Shown here in pieces: positions 46,325 to 55,403 of a stretch of DNA of 64,000 bases. A program made the position numbers and the translations under genes. The notes under the pieces were generated by a model that was not told the DNA's origin, ran no database searches, and saw nothing but the letters and a program-made list of their open reading frames with translations. How positions within the stretch are numbered: position 1 is the first letter of the stretch; every line of letters starts with the position of its first letter. The DNA is from Erythrobacter ani (lineage in GTDB: Bacteria; Pseudomonadota; Alphaproteobacteria; Sphingomonadales; Sphingomonadaceae), in NCBI RefSeq assembly GCF_019204025.1, contig NZ_JAGSPB010000003.1, positions 124,001 through 188,000 of the forward strand. The letters are read 5' to 3'.

Positions 46325-47956
46325 TCAAGCATATAGCCCTTGCAAATACCATTGCGGTATTCCCCCGCGACCATCGCCAGCAATTCCGTGGCGGTAAATC
46401 CAGTATCGCTGGCCTTCGGTATTCTCGATCCGGTAGTAATCGCGCAGCCGAGCAGTCGATTTCTCACGCCACCATTCAGGTGCAATTCTCTCCGGACCTT
46501 CGACCCGTGCCACCTCGCAGACCTGACCGCGCCATCGGAAACGCTGCGGCAAACCATCAGGTGAAGCATACAGCACCGACATAACCTCAGGCTTGTCCAA
46601 TATTTTCAATGGTCTCTCATGGAATTCTAAAGTGTCCTGCGAACTCGGCTCGGGTTCCAGCGGCGGCTGCCAAGTTTGCGCGTGTTCAGGCAAGTGGCTG
46701 GCGCGCGGCACCGGTCGACGGACCGCATGCGCACCGAGGCGGACGGTCAGCCGGTCGATGCAAGCACCCAGCGACGTTCCGTGACGTTCGGATGCCTCTT
46801 CGACGTCGTCCTGCGATACATTGAGTGTTTCAGCCCAGCTGGCACGCAGGCGCACCGTCTCGATTCCGAAACCCGCCTTTATATCGTCCAGCCTGCCTGC
46901 AAAAAGCCGCGTGATATGGTCCGCTTCCCGCGTCGCCGCTGCCAGTTCGAGCCGCCGCACGATCACTTCACCATCGACGCGCCACAGGCCCAGCTCTAGC
47001 CGCCTTGCCCCTTCGCCGCGGGCCTCCAGCTCTCGCACCATGTCCTTGGCAAGATCGGCGAGAACCTGGTCGAGCAGCGAGCGATGCCGGATCGGTTCCA
47101 TCAACCGGCGCTGCACCAGTGGCGCATGATGCGGGACCACGGGCAGCAGCGGCTCTGGCACTTTGCCCAGCAATTGATCGAGCCTGACCAGCGGATTGGC
47201 CGCTGGCGATTTGCGGTTGCGAAACCGGCGGTGAAACGCATCGCGGGCAGCGGCTTCAGTGCGGTCAACCGGACCGGTCGCAATGGCGGTGAGATCACCA
47301 AGCCGTTTGAGACCCAGCCTGCGCAAAACTGTCAGCACATCATGGTCGAGCCGCAGCGCAGCAACGGGAAGGTTGCCGAGACGCCGTAAGCAATCCTCTG
47401 TTGGATCCAGTATTGCACGGTCAGGGCCAAAATGCGCCAGCGCCCAGGCACCCCCGGCAGTGGGAGCGATCGCACAACGAGTCTGGAGGCCGCGGCTGGC
47501 AAAAGCTTTCTTGACGTCGTCAAGCAGCTTTACCTCGCCTCCAACCAGATGCGCGGCTGCGGTTATGTCCACCAGCACACCGTCGGGCGGATCAAGTGCG
47601 CTCCATGGTCCCCAGCGCTGACACCAGAGCGCCAGTCTCTCGAGATGATCGAGATCACCTGCCGGATCTGCCGGGGCGGTCCGTATGCCCGGACACAGCG
47701 TACGTGCATCGGCCAGCATCATGCCCACCTGCGCGCCCGCCGCGATGGCCGCATCGTTGGCGGCATCGATCCGCGGCCCATGGGCGGTTTCGGTGATCAG
47801 GGCAGTGGGGAGAGCATCAGCAGCCTCTCCCGCTTCACATCCTTGCGAAAGCCGCCAGCGATCGACCGACAGTCGGGCGAACCAGATCGCCAATATCCTG
47901 CGTGCCTGCTGCGACCGGACCTCCGGTGCGCCGCGCTCGCAAATGTCCGTTGTCAT
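46325..47956 (-). CDS. imuB: ImuB, Y-family polymerase-like SOS mutagenesis protein
   Basis: A 543-residue Y-family-like protein that acts as a non-catalytic bridge between ImuA, DnaE2 and the sliding clamp. It begins with RRILAIWFARLSVDRW in place of the catalytic FxxxDVDxF motif, and has VDITAAAHLVGGE, typical of ImuB rather than of active DinB. The C-terminal region YYRIENTEGQRYWIYRHG is the ImuB tail. The ATG at 47956 lies inside imuA, an overlap of 122 bases in another frame; no later good start precedes the conserved N-terminus. Confidence 0.92.
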   Translation of the reverse strand: MTTDICERGAPEVRSQQARRILAIWFARLSVDRWRLSQGCEAGEAADALPTALITETAHGPRIDAANDAAIAAGAQVGMMLADARTLCPGIRTAPADPAGDLDHLERLALWCQRWGPWSALDPPDGVLVDITAAAHLVGGEVKLLDDVKKAFASRGLQTRCAIAPTAGGAWALAHFGPDRAILDPTEDCLRRLGNLPVAALRLDHDVLTVLRRLGLKRLGDLTAIATGPVDRTEAAARDAFHRRFRNRKSPAANPLVRLDQLLGKVPEPLLPVVPHHAPLVQRRLMEPIRHRSLLDQVLADLAKDMVRELEARGEGARRLELGLWRVDGEVIVRRLELAAATREADHITRLFAGRLDDIKAGFGIETVRLRASWAETLNVSQDDVEEASERHGTSLGACIDRLTVRLGAHAVRRPVPRASHLPEHAQTWQPPLEPEPSSQDTLEFHERPLKILDKPEVMSVLYASPDGLPQRFRWRGQVCEVARVEGPERIAPEWWREKSTARLRDYYRIENTEGQRYWIYRHGIAGDGRGGIPQWYLQGLYA

Positions 47957-48698
47957 TGTTCAAAATCCATTCTCCGGGTGCATGGCTGCGCGCCCGGAAC
48001 AGTTCGGCTTTCCATGCAGGCGTACCCGGTGCAGCAGCGTTCCAGCGTGCGGGTGCGGAGGGAGCCGAACTGACCCGCCAACGCATTCGCGCAGAGGATA
48101 GCTCCGCCCCGGCATCGAGCCGTACCAGCCACAGCGCTACGTCATGCTTTTCCGCAGCGAGGCTGAGCCTGCGCGAAGCGGTGAAATCGAGCGCACGCGG
48201 ATTGCCGGATATCTCTCCGATTACGCAGGCAAGATCGCGGCACCGCAGTCCCTCCTCCAATGCGAACAGCGTATCTTCCGGACTGGCGGCTTGCACATGG
48301 ATCAATCGGTCCCGCAATTCAGTCGGCAAGCCATGGCGATAGGGCCGGCCGCTACGCTGCGCTGCGCCCTTATCCTGTACCCACAAGACCTGGCGACGAT
48401 CCTCGGCATGCGCCAATGGGTTTGCTGTTTTCACGGCTGTTTGAAGCGCATCACGCGCCAGCGCCAAAGCGAGCCCTGCCCCGCCCGCATCCGAGGAGCT
48501 GGAGAAGATTTCGCTATGCAAAGGCTGGTCGGAAAGGCCCGGACGCCAGCGACCTTCACGCGCTTTCGAAAGCGCGGCGATGTCCCTGGCGGAAAGACGC
48601 GGCATCGCGGCACGCTCCACGCCGGACGACTGGAAGCAATCCGGCACCGGAAAATCTTGGAGCGCCTTTGCGCCGCTGGAGCAAACGGAAACGGTCAT
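47835..48698 (-). CDS. imuA: ImuA, RecA-like SOS mutagenesis protein
   Basis: A 287-residue ImuA-family protein that works with ImuB and DnaE2 in damage-induced mutagenesis. Characteristic segments are LHSEIFSSSSDAGGAGLALAL, VLWVQDKGAAQRSGRPYRHG and DDTLFALEEGL-like EDTLFALEEGLRC. The ATG at 48698 places the start 47 bases after the LexA box; longer in-frame extensions would run through the box. First gene of imuA-imuB. Confidence 0.9.
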   Translation of the reverse strand: MTVSVCSSGAKALQDFPVPDCFQSSGVERAAMPRLSARDIAALSKAREGRWRPGLSDQPLHSEIFSSSSDAGGAGLALALARDALQTAVKTANPLAHAEDRRQVLWVQDKGAAQRSGRPYRHGLPTELRDRLIHVQAASPEDTLFALEEGLRCRDLACVIGEISGNPRALDFTASRRLSLAAEKHDVALWLVRLDAGAELSSARMRWRVSSAPSAPARWNAAAPGTPAWKAELFRARSHAPGEWILNNDNGHLRARRTGGPVAAGTQDIGDLVRPTVGRSLAAFARM

Positions 48699-48745
48699 CT
48701 GGAACCTTGAGAACACTTGGATGAAGACTCGCCTGAGTCTCATTT

Positions 48746-48760
48746 GTTCCCAATATGTTC
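48746..48760 (-). promoter_or_regulatory. LexA (SOS) box upstream of imuA
   Basis: GTTC-CCAATAT-GTTC on the plus strand (GTTC at 48746-48749 and 48757-48760), an exact GTTC-N7-GTTC match 47 bases before the imuA start, of the same form as the box before the radical SAM gene. Confidence 0.8.
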
Positions 48761-48830
48761 CACACTCGATACTCAGATGCAATGCCCTTTGCGATCCATC
48801 CACCAAGAGCCTCATCCTGTCGCCCACCGC

Positions 48831-48855
48831 GGAACATCGAGCGAGTCTGGCCGTT
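48831..48855 (+). promoter_or_regulatory. EcfG-type general stress promoter of the PNPOx-like gene
   Basis: GGAAC (48831-48835), 16 bases, CGTT (48852-48855): an exact match to the alphaproteobacterial EcfG/SigT consensus GGAAC-N16/17-CGTT. The gene start is 25 bases further on, with AGGAGA as ribosome-binding site. Confidence 0.75.
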
Positions 48856-48880
48856 AATCGAGCAAATATAGGAGATTAGA

Positions 48881-49363
48881 ATGCGCTACGACCAAGGCAA
48901 CGCCGACGAACTGAAAACGAAATTCTGGAAAGCACTGGACGATTCCCCGTTCCTCTTCCTTCAGCGCGACGGCGAACCGCAAACAGCCGTGCCGATGACC
49001 GCGCAGACCGACAAGGAAGCCGATAGCGCAATCTGGTTCTTCACTCAGAAGAACAGCGATTTTGCAAAACTCGGTCCGGTCACCGCCACCTACGAAAGCA
49101 AGGGCCATGACGTTTACGCCCGTTTCCACGGCAGCCTTTTCATCGAAGACAACCAAGAACGCTTCGAGCATTTCTGGAACAACTTCGTGAAGGCCTGGTA
49201 CGATGGCGGCAAAGACGATCCCGACATCCTCTTCCTGCGTATGGATCTGCGCGAAGCAGAAATCTGGAGCGGCGAAATGGGTCTGCTTACAACCGCCAAG
49301 ATGGCGATGGGCATGACCGTGCATGACGACGTTCAGGACAAGCACGCCGAAACGACACTCTAA
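48881..49363 (+). CDS. General stress protein, pyridoxamine 5'-phosphate oxidase-like
   Basis: A 160-residue split-barrel flavin-binding protein of the general-stress-protein-26 type (Pyrid_ox_like). Segments IWFFTQKNSDFAKL, VYARFHGSLFIEDNQE, FWNNFVKAWYDGGKDDPDI and ILFLRMDLREAEIW match the family. These proteins probably bind FMN or FAD and are stress-induced; no reaction is established. The exact EcfG promoter upstream fits the family name. A bidirectional terminator separates it from the transporter. Confidence 0.9.
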   Translation: MRYDQGNADELKTKFWKALDDSPFLFLQRDGEPQTAVPMTAQTDKEADSAIWFFTQKNSDFAKLGPVTATYESKGHDVYARFHGSLFIEDNQERFEHFWNNFVKAWYDGGKDDPDILFLRMDLREAEIWSGEMGLLTTAKMAMGMTVHDDVQDKHAETTL

Positions 49364-49401
49364 AACGAATAGCCGGTAACAAGAACATAATACCGGGCCG
49401 C

Positions 49402-49439
49402 AAAAGGGCCGCTCCTTTCATCGGAGCGGCCCTTTTTTT
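49402..49439. terminator. Bidirectional intrinsic terminator
   Basis: AAAAGGGCCGCTCC-tttcatc-GGAGCGGCCC followed by seven T, between convergent genes. T-runs on both strands. Confidence 0.9.
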
Positions 49440-49440
49440 G

Positions 49441-50922
49441 TCAGTCGCCGAGGATGGCGGGGAACAGCCCAGTAATCAGGATCGTCCCCACAGCCAGCGG
49501 ACAGAGCCACGCAATCAGGAAACGCCAGACCGACAGCCAGATCCCGGAAATGCCGGTCATCTTCTCTACCAGGCTGCGATCTGCTTTCCAGCCGACGAAT
49601 ATTGCGGTGAAGAATGCCCCGAGTGGGAGCATCACCTTACCGGTGAAGCCATCGACCGTGTCGAGAATGTCCAGCTCTGCAAACAGTGGCCAGAACGCCA
49701 GCAGGCGAACGTCCGACCACACATTATAACCCAGCAGACACGCGATCCCGACCAGGAACGCCCCTCCCCCGAAGATCAGCGAGGATTTGCGACGGCTCCA
49801 GCCCATTTCGCCAATTCCCCATGCGGTCGGCACCTCAAGCAAGGAGATCGAGCTTGTAACCGCCGCGACGAGGATCAGGATAAAAAACAGGAGCCCGATC
49901 AATGCGCCCGCAGGCATGGTCTGAAACGCGAATGGCAAAGTCTGGAACACCAGCGTCGGACCAGCTGCCGGGTCGAGGCCCACTGCAAACACGATCGGGA
50001 AAATCATGAGGCCCGAAAGCAGGGCCACGCCCGTATCCGCAAACGCAATGGTCAGCGAAGTCGGCCCGAGACCCGAAGCGCCCTTGATATAAGAACCGTA
50101 GGTAATCAGGCCCGCAACGCCGAGAGACAACGAAAACAGCGCCTGGCCAAGCGCAGTGTTCATCACCTGCGGCGTCAGCTTCGACCAATCCGGAGTGAAG
50201 AGAAATGCCACCGCTTCATCCATGTCACCGACGAACGCACCGTAAATCGTGATCGCAATCAGCAGCACGAAAAACATCGGCATCAGGATCGTCGCCGCCG
50301 CCTCGATGCCGGAGCCTATCCCACGCGCCACGATGAACAATGTTACGCCCATGAAGGCGAGATGCATGCTGAGCAGCAGCGCCGGACTTGCGAACAGGTC
50401 GCCCATGCGTCCCTGTATCGCTTCCTGGCTTTCGCCGATCAGAGCGCCTCGAAACGGATCGCCGGCGAGCAAGGCGCTCACGAAATCGCCCCCCATCACC
50501 CCGACATAATAGAGTACCCAGCCAGCGACGACCGAATAGAAAGATACGATCAGAAACGCGGCTATCACGCCCAGAATACCGAACGCCGACCATGCGCCGG
50601 ACGCACCGGACTTTTCGGCTACTTTACGGATCGATCCCACCGCATCGTCCTGCCCAGTCCGGCCGATGAAGATTTCCGATATGACAAGCGGCAGGCCGAG
50701 CAGAAACACGCAGGCGACGTAGAAGAGGACAAAGGCGCCGCCCCCGTTTTCACCGGCCAGTGTCGGAAAGCGCCAGACATTTCCAAGTCCGACAGCCGCT
50801 CCGACCGCTGCCAAGATAAACGCACTGCGAGAGGACCAGCCCTCCCGTTCGCCCGAAGCGGTGGATGCTACCATGATCGAAAATATACCCTCTTGCCGCG
50901 CGTTCCCGACGCGCAATCCCAT
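49441..50922 (-). CDS. Sodium:neurotransmitter symporter (NSS/SNF) family transporter
   Basis: Na+-coupled amino-acid or amine transporter of 493 residues with about eleven to twelve helices. The family hallmark in helix one is [16 protein letters not shown], followed by [20 protein letters not shown] in helix two. [13 protein letters not shown] and the Na+-site [15 protein letters not shown] region are also typical. Substrate unknown. The ATG at 50922 has AGAGAGG at good spacing; an internal ATG at 50874 lacks a well-spaced site but would give the more usual N-terminus. Confidence 0.92.
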   Translation of the reverse strand: MGLRVGNARQEGIFSIMVASTASGEREGWSSRSAFILAAVGAAVGLGNVWRFPTLAGENGGGAFVLFYVACVFLLGLPLVISEIFIGRTGQDDAVGSIRKVAEKSGASGAWSAFGILGVIAAFLIVSFYSVVAGWVLYYVGVMGGDFVSALLAGDPFRGALIGESQEAIQGRMGDLFASPALLLSMHLAFMGVTLFIVARGIGSGIEAAATILMPMFFVLLIAITIYGAFVGDMDEAVAFLFTPDWSKLTPQVMNTALGQALFSLSLGVAGLITYGSYIKGASGLGPTSLTIAFADTGVALLSGLMIFPIVFAVGLDPAAGPTLVFQTLPFAFQTMPAGALIGLLFFILILVAAVTSSISLLEVPTAWGIGEMGWSRRKSSLIFGGGAFLVGIACLLGYNVWSDVRLLAFWPLFAELDILDTVDGFTGKVMLPLGAFFTAIFVGWKADRSLVEKMTGISGIWLSVWRFLIAWLCPLAVGTILITGLFPAILGD

Positions 50923-51017
50923 ATAGACCTCTCTGCAATGTTTCTGGTCCTACGCCAAGGGCTCAAAGAGATATCAACAATTGGCCTTTCCTCCGCAGGC
51001 CGTTAAAAGCCGCTGTC

Positions 51018-51890
51018 ATGTCTACGACCTTTCAACTCGATACGAGCACCAGCCGGGCCAATCCCACTCCCAAACCGCGTAAACGGCTGACCGTCCCGCG
51101 TATCCGCGACCACAAGAAGGACGGCCAGACCAAGGAACCGCTGGTGATGCTCACCGCCTATACGGCGCGGCAGGCGCAATTGCTGGATGCGCATTGCGAT
51201 ATCCTGCTGGTGGGGGACTCGCTTGGGCAGGTCATCTATGGGCTGGATTCGACCCTTCCGGTTACTGCCGAAATGATGATCGCGCACGGTGCTGCTGTCG
51301 TGCGCGGCAGTTATCACAGCCTGGTGGTCGTCGACATGCCGTTTGGAGCGTATGAGAAATCGAAAGAGCAAGCCTTCGACACGGCGAGCAGGATCATGGC
51401 AGATACGGGCTGCGCCGCGGTGAAGCTTGAAGGCGGTGAAGCGATGGCTGAAACGATCGCTTTCCTTACCAATCGCGGCATCCCCGTGATGGGGCATGTC
51501 GGCCTCACCCCGCAGGCGGTCAATGTTCTAGGCGGATATGCTGCGCGCGGTCGCAGCCAGCAGGAACACGAAAAAATTCTGCGCGATGGCAAGGCTGTTC
51601 AGGACGCGGGCGCATTTTCGCTGGTCGCAGAAGGCGTGATCGAACCGATAGCAATCGCGCTCACTCAATCGCTGGAAATCCCGGTCATTGGCATCGGCGC
51701 ATCTGCTCAGTGCGACGGGCAGGTGCTGGTGACCGAAGACATGCTCGGCATGTTCGAAAGGGTCCCGCGCTTCGTCAAACGGTATGAAGACATTGCTAGC
51801 GTGATCGACAAAACGGTTGCAAAATATGCCGAAGAGGTCCGTGACCGCAGTTTCCCCACGGAAGAACAGACTTATCAGCCCAAGGGCTGA
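51018..51890 (+). CDS. panB: 3-methyl-2-oxobutanoate hydroxymethyltransferase
   Basis: First enzyme of pantothenate synthesis: transfers a hydroxymethyl group from methylene-THF to 2-oxoisovalerate, an intermediate of the Val/Leu pathway. The 290-residue protein shows [28 protein letters not shown] (with the Mg2+-binding Asp), [23 protein letters not shown] and the closing [21 protein letters not shown]. panC is not adjacent. Confidence 0.96.
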   Translation: MSTTFQLDTSTSRANPTPKPRKRLTVPRIRDHKKDGQTKEPLVMLTAYTARQAQLLDAHCDILLVGDSLGQVIYGLDSTLPVTAEMMIAHGAAVVRGSYHSLVVVDMPFGAYEKSKEQAFDTASRIMADTGCAAVKLEGGEAMAETIAFLTNRGIPVMGHVGLTPQAVNVLGGYAARGRSQQEHEKILRDGKAVQDAGAFSLVAEGVIEPIAIALTQSLEIPVIGIGASAQCDGQVLVTEDMLGMFERVPRFVKRYEDIASVIDKTVAKYAEEVRDRSFPTEEQTYQPKG

Positions 51891-51916
51891 AGCACTCTCT
51901 CAAGGTTTTCAGGCAC

Positions 51917-52993
51917 ATGCAAACGCTGCTGCGTTACTACACATTCTCATTATTGTTCACCGCGGCCTGCTTTGGCCTTGCCGCCTGGTATGGGTGGAGC
52001 AGCACGGGCACGCTCGGCGGTATGCTCTCGATCCTCTGGATCGTGTTCGTGCTGTCCATTCTCGAAGTCTCGCTGAGCTTTGACAATGCCGTGGTCAACG
52101 CGACCGTGCTGCGAGAAATGGATCCGGTCTGGCAGCAGCGCTTCCTCACGATCGGGATCTTGATCGCCGTGTTCGGGATGCGGATCGTTTTCCCCATAGC
52201 AATCGTCTCCATCGCAGCGCAGATCGGGCCTTGGGAGGCCGTGCAACTGTCGCTCGGCAATCCCGAAGAATATGAGCGGATTGTCTCGGCAGCACATATC
52301 GGGATCGCCGGCTTCGGCGGCGCCTTCCTAGCCATGGTGGGGCTTACCTTCTTCTTCGACGAGGAGAAGGACATTCACTGGATCGCGGTGATCGAGCGTG
52401 CGGTGAACAAGTTTTCGAGCGTGCCTGCGGTCGAAATCGGGTTGGTACTCCTGACGCTCTATGGCGTATCGACCTTGTTGACGCCCGAGGAGGCGCTCAC
52501 TTTCCTGACCGCCGGCGTCATGGGGGTGGTCACGTTTATCGGTGTTCATGCTCTGGGCGCAATCATCGAAGCATCCGAAGCGAAGAAAAAGGCGGCAGGC
52601 GAAGTCGTCCGCTCGGGCCTCGGCGGGTTCCTTTATCTCGAAGTGCTGGATGCCAGTTTCAGCTTCGACGGGGTGATCGGCGCATTCGCGCTTTCGAACA
52701 ACATGATCGTGATCGCCATCGGTCTTTCGGTGGGCGCGATGTTCGTGCGTTCGATGACGATTCACCTGGTCCGCGCCGGGACGCTTTCCCAGTTCCGTTA
52801 TCTTGAACACGGCGCCTTTTGGGCGATTATTGCGCTCGGCTTCATTATGCTGGTGTCTGCCAAGTATCACGTGCCGGAAACCATCACCGGTCTCATCGGC
52901 GCGGTGCTGATCGGCATATCGCTGTGGTGGTCGATCCGGCACAATCGGCGGCAGCAAACTGCTAGTGCGCAGGCGGGTGCGCCAGCCGAGTAG
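51917..52993 (+). CDS. DUF475 / TerC-like integral membrane protein
   Basis: A 358-residue membrane protein with about nine to ten helices. Two family repeats carry acidic signatures in helices: VSLSFDNAVVNA near residues 50-61 and VLDASFSFDGVIGAFA near residues 240-255. TerC-related proteins are implicated in metal ion (Mn2+) homeostasis and exoprotein metalation, so a metal-transport role is plausible. It follows panB by 26 bases. Its 3' end overlaps the convergent SBF-like gene by 32 bases. Confidence 0.88.
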   Translation: MQTLLRYYTFSLLFTAACFGLAAWYGWSSTGTLGGMLSILWIVFVLSILEVSLSFDNAVVNATVLREMDPVWQQRFLTIGILIAVFGMRIVFPIAIVSIAAQIGPWEAVQLSLGNPEEYERIVSAAHIGIAGFGGAFLAMVGLTFFFDEEKDIHWIAVIERAVNKFSSVPAVEIGLVLLTLYGVSTLLTPEEALTFLTAGVMGVVTFIGVHALGAIIEASEAKKKAAGEVVRSGLGGFLYLEVLDASFSFDGVIGAFALSNNMIVIAIGLSVGAMFVRSMTIHLVRAGTLSQFRYLEHGAFWAIIALGFIMLVSAKYHVPETITGLIGAVLIGISLWWSIRHNRRQQTASAQAGAPAE

Positions 52994-53930
52994 CGAGGGG
53001 CGCGGCGACCAACAATTGCAGCAGGTGATACAGCAGCAATGGCGCGATCACAAAACCTGCCATGGCGGGGGCGAACAGAATTGCCGCCAAGGGAGCGCCG
53101 ATTGCTACGCTTTTTTGTGGGCCCGCAAACAGGAACGCGATCCTGTCCTCGCGGCTATACCCGCCAAGGCCTCCAACTTTCCATGCAAGGAAATATGCCA
53201 GCGTCATGAAATTGAAGGTCACGATGACCAACCACGCGCCTGCGACCGGGGAGATATCGGAAATCAGACCCTGACCAACCGCGCCTGACATGGCGACATA
53301 GACGGCAATCCCGATCACGATGCGGTCGAGCCAGACGATCCGCGCTTTACGTTCGATCAGCCAGTCCCGGGTGAAGCCTTGAACCGCTTGGCCAAGCGCG
53401 AAAGGCAGCAAAAGGATGACGCCAATCCTGATTATCGTCTCAGTCCCGAGATCGACCGCCTCGCTTCCCGCGATCAGCGCAAAGAGCGGTGCGCTCAAAA
53501 AAACGCCAAGTATGTTGATCAGAGCGGCTCCCACGACCGAGAGGGCAGCATTGCCACCGGCGAGCGTCGTATAGCTTGTCGCCGACTGAATGGTCGAAGG
53601 TAGAACACCGAGAAAGATGAACCCGAGCGCGATCTCGGGTGGAACAAGCAGGCCAGCAATGCTTGCAGATGCGGCTCCCAACAAAGCCATCGCGCCGAAC
53701 ACGAATAGGACCAGTGGCACGAAGAATCGCCAATTGGCTGCTGCCCGCGCAATCTCGCCACGAGCTATGCGCATGCCGTTGACGAGAAACAGAAGGAAAA
53801 TCGAGACATTCGAAATCGTCTGGGCACTCTCGCGCGCTTGACCCGTCGCAGGCACAATCAACGCGAGGCCGGTCGCAATCAGCAGAACCGCTATCATCGG
53901 GTCCGATAATGTCGACTTCCATTTTGTCAT
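52962..53930 (-). CDS. Bile acid:sodium symporter (SBF-like) family protein
   Basis: A 322-residue membrane protein with ten predicted helices of the SBF-like/YfeH subgroup (PF13593 type). GFIFLGVLPSTIQSATSYT contains the conserved Pro-x-T/S crossover helix, and FAGPQKSVAIGAPLA the second. Transports organic anions with Na+ in related proteins; substrate here unknown. The ATG at 53930 (MTKWKSTL) is preferred over 53951. The last 32 bases overlap the convergent DUF475 gene. Confidence 0.87.
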   Translation of the reverse strand: MTKWKSTLSDPMIAVLLIATGLALIVPATGQARESAQTISNVSIFLLFLVNGMRIARGEIARAAANWRFFVPLVLFVFGAMALLGAASASIAGLLVPPEIALGFIFLGVLPSTIQSATSYTTLAGGNAALSVVGAALINILGVFLSAPLFALIAGSEAVDLGTETIIRIGVILLLPFALGQAVQGFTRDWLIERKARIVWLDRIVIGIAVYVAMSGAVGQGLISDISPVAGAWLVIVTFNFMTLAYFLAWKVGGLGGYSREDRIAFLFAGPQKSVAIGAPLAAILFAPAMAGFVIAPLLLYHLLQLLVAAPLATRLAHPPAH

Positions 53931-54038
53931 GGAAAAGCGCCCTGCCCGCACTCCCAGCCGATGTCGAGGAGGTTAGCACGGCGGGCCGAGTCCGGGCGCG
54001 CCCTAGGCTTCCAGTGTCCGCCAGCGCTGTACGCGCCT

Positions 54039-55403
54039 TCAGGTTTGAAGATCGTACTGCTTGAGTAAGTCGTAGAGGGTCGGCCGGCTGATTCCGAGGA
54101 GCTTGGCCGAGCTCGAAATATTGCCTTCACTCCGAGCGAGCGCGTGACGGATGACGCGGCGATCGGCCTGTTCGCGGGCAAATTTGAGATTGAGCACTTC
54201 CGCGCTGTCCTCTTCCTGACCGTCGAAATCGAGATCGCCAGCATTTACCAGTTTTCCATCTGCCATGATCACGGCGCGCTTGATGCGGTTTTCCAGCTCG
54301 CGAACATTGCCCGGCCAATCGTGAGCATCGATGGCGGTGAGTGCGTCGGGCGCAAAGCCGGTAACCGCCGGATTCATTTCCTTCGCAAATCGCTTTAGAA
54401 ACGCCTTGGCAAGCAGGGTGGCGTCGCCGTGACGCTCTGCAAGACCGGGAATTCGAACGACGATCTCTGCAAGCCTGTAAAACAGATCCTCGCGGAAGGT
54501 CCCTGCACCGATCATCGCCTCGAGGTCCTGATGGGTTGCGCATACGATCCGGGTGTCGACGGAGATCGTCTTGCGCCCGCCGATCCGTTCAATCGTGCGT
54601 TCCTGCAGAAAGCGGAGCAATTTTACCTGCAGCGGCAGCGGAATGTCACCGACTTCGTCGAGGAACAGCGTGCCGCCATTCGCGCTTTCGATCTTCCCTT
54701 CCGTCGTCTTGACCGCCCCGGTGAAAGCGCCCTTTTCGTGGCCAAACAGTTCACTCTCGAGAAGATTTTCCGGAATCGCGGCACAGTTGATTGCGATAAA
54801 GGGCCCTTCGCTGCGATTGCTGGCGTCGTGCAGACCCTGGGCCAGCAATTCCTTGCCCGTACCACTGGCGCCCAGCAGCATGACAGAAACGCTCGTGCTC
54901 GCGACACGCTCGATGGTGCGCGCGACTTTGACCATCTCGGGCGCGCCGGTGATGAGCCTGCCCAGCACGGTCTTATCCTCGCTGGAATGCTCCAGCAGGC
55001 GTCTATTTTCCGCCTCGATCTGATGAAGGTTGAATGCGCGGCGAACGATCAGCCCCAATGCGTCGATATCGACGGGCTTCTGATAAAAATCATATGCACC
55101 GCGTTCGATCGCCTGCAACGCGCTCTCGCGCGCGCCGTGACCACTTGCCACGATCACCTTCGTATCGGGCTTCAATTCCATGATCGCGTCAAGGACAGCG
55201 AAGCCTTCCTTCGTGCCGTCAGGATCCGGCGGCAGGCCAAGATCGAGTGTCACAACAGCGGGAACCTCGCTTCGCAGCGCCGCAATCGCTCCGTCGCGGT
55301 CCCCCGCGATCACGACTTCGAAATCTTCGTAAGCCCATTTCAACTGGGCCTGCAGACCTTCATCATCCTCTACGACGAGCAGAGTGGGTTTCTTTTCAGC
55401 CAT
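54039..55403 (-). CDS. prsR: PEP-CTERM/XrtA-type response regulator PrsR
   Basis: NtrC-type regulator of 454 residues, partner of PrsK. Receiver with Asp54 in VTLDLGLPPD, AAA+ sigma54-activation domain with Walker A GASGTGKE at 178-185 and the GAFTGA loop (FGHEKGAFTGAVK), R-finger region and a C-terminal Fis-type helix-turn-helix (LLGISRPTLYDLLKQYDL). It should activate sigma54 promoters, in known systems those of PEP-CTERM/exopolysaccharide genes. It overlaps prsK by eight bases. No exosortase gene is in the window. Confidence 0.92.
   Translation of the reverse strand: MAEKKPTLLVVEDDEGLQAQLKWAYEDFEVVIAGDRDGAIAALRSEVPAVVTLDLGLPPDPDGTKEGFAVLDAIMELKPDTKVIVASGHGARESALQAIERGAYDFYQKPVDIDALGLIVRRAFNLHQIEAENRRLLEHSSEDKTVLGRLITGAPEMVKVARTIERVASTSVSVMLLGASGTGKELLAQGLHDASNRSEGPFIAINCAAIPENLLESELFGHEKGAFTGAVKTTEGKIESANGGTLFLDEVGDIPLPLQVKLLRFLQERTIERIGGRKTISVDTRIVCATHQDLEAMIGAGTFREDLFYRLAEIVVRIPGLAERHGDATLLAKAFLKRFAKEMNPAVTGFAPDALTAIDAHDWPGNVRELENRIKRAVIMADGKLVNAGDLDFDGQEEDSAEVLNLKFAREQADRRVIRHALARSEGNISSSAKLLGISRPTLYDLLKQYDLQT

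Noticed and set aside
49438..51006. Plus-strand ORF of 522 codons opposite the NSS transporter
   Set aside because: Antisense shadow of a multi-helix protein; composition is extremely rich in Arg, Gln, Glu and His without domain similarity.
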